In this document: positions 63,841 to 64,000 of the stretch, piece by piece
Numbering within the stretch: position 1 is the first letter of the stretch
Layout: each line of letters starts with the position of its first letter
Source: Shewanella olleyana
Lineage (GTDB): Bacteria; Pseudomonadota; Gammaproteobacteria; Enterobacterales; Shewanellaceae
NCBI RefSeq assembly: GCF_023283825.1
Contig: NZ_JAKILD010000004.1
Coordinates: 177,843-241,842, forward strand
Reading direction: 5' to 3'
DNA length: 64,000 bases
Notes under the pieces: model-generated
The model's database searches: none
Told to the model about the DNA's origin: nothing
Seen by the model: the letters and a program-made list of their open reading frames with translations, nothing else
Made by a program: the position numbers and the translations under genes

Positions 63841-64000
63841 GGGCGTGTATATGGTCTCCTCCAATATTGCAATATAAAAAATAGCGTTGTGACAGTGATA
63901 GGTTTGCGTTCGTATATCCGGCTTCATAATTGAAACGCTTGGGTTTCGAGCCTTGATGAACTTCGCACATATCGTCCTTATCGTTGACACGAGTTATAAA
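63841..64000 (-). repeat. Possible edge of another dispersed element
   Basis: Begins GGGCGTGTATATGG, sharing the first eight bases with the end of element copy 1, and continues into a frame (ATG near 63970, minus strand) preceded by AAGGACG. It runs off the window, so neither gene nor element can be confirmed. Confidence 0.4.

Noticed and set aside
63743..63970. A minus-strand frame (MCEVHQGSK...)
   Set aside because: It has a ribosome-like AAGGACG but lies in apparent repeat DNA and runs back through the terminator region of the DUF2956 gene; kept only as part of the edge repeat.

Overview
The window looks like a chromosomal segment of a marine gammaproteobacterium, most probably Shewanella. 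Gene families and gene order (prfB-lysS next to a chemoreceptor and a large fused formate dehydrogenase; dksA-gluQ-pcnB-folK-panB-panC; hrpB-mrcB; yheV/yheS), the moderate GC content and DUF families typical of Shewanella/Vibrio all point that way. The species is not determinable from the sequence alone.

Layout. 1-9223 (minus strand) is a Tad/Flp type IVb pilus locus read right to left: two flp-like pilins separated by a terminator hairpin, TadG-like and TadE-like pseudopilins, an unrecognised periplasmic protein, a very small pseudopilin-like protein, rcpC/cpaB, rcpA/cpaC secretin, an FHA-tadA/cpaF ATPase, tadB and a tadC cut by the window edge. 9469-18190 carries envelope and metabolic genes: a surface lipoprotein, a DUF4892-OmpA protein, pyrC, a BamA-like barrel, a sorbosone-dehydrogenase-type protein and two tautomerase-fold (CHMI-like) proteins. 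18191-20679 is an accessory island: a small lipoprotein, a broken CHMI-like copy, two tandem copies of a strongly folded repeat, a cluster of further hairpins and an orphan Bro-N (phage antirepressor-like) gene. 20785-34491 returns to core genes: lysS, prfB with its programmed frameshift, a Cache chemoreceptor, a 1419-residue fused formate dehydrogenase, chrA, an OhrR/MarR regulator, a predicted LprI-MliC lysozyme-inhibitor fusion and a DUF3581 protein. 34809-48026 holds a FecA-like TonB receptor, mrcB, hrpB, a GGDEF-EAL protein, thpR, pepB and sfsA. 48144-53395 is dksA, gluQ, pcnB (apparently starting at ATT), folK, panB and panC. 53684-64000 holds a DUF4124 protein, yheV, yheS, a TIGR02444 protein, an arsJ-GAPDH arsenate-detoxification pair, a Mop protein, gltS, yecH and a DUF2956 protein.

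Mobile and repeat DNA. There are two related elements in opposite orientation (15674-15951 and 44886-45150), an unrelated palindrome-rich MITE-like element (56643-56908) and perhaps the edge of another element at 63841-64000. No tRNA, rRNA, CRISPR array, complete IS or integrase gene was seen.

How the parts fit: the Tad genes encode one secretion machine whose abundant pilin mRNAs appear to be separated from the machinery message by a terminator. GAPDH and ArsJ act in sequence (make, then export, 1-arseno-3-phosphoglycerate). folK, panB and panC supply folate and pantothenate precursors behind RNA-metabolism genes. The least explained part, and the best place to look for something new, is the 18.7-20.7 kb hairpin-repeat/Bro-N island.
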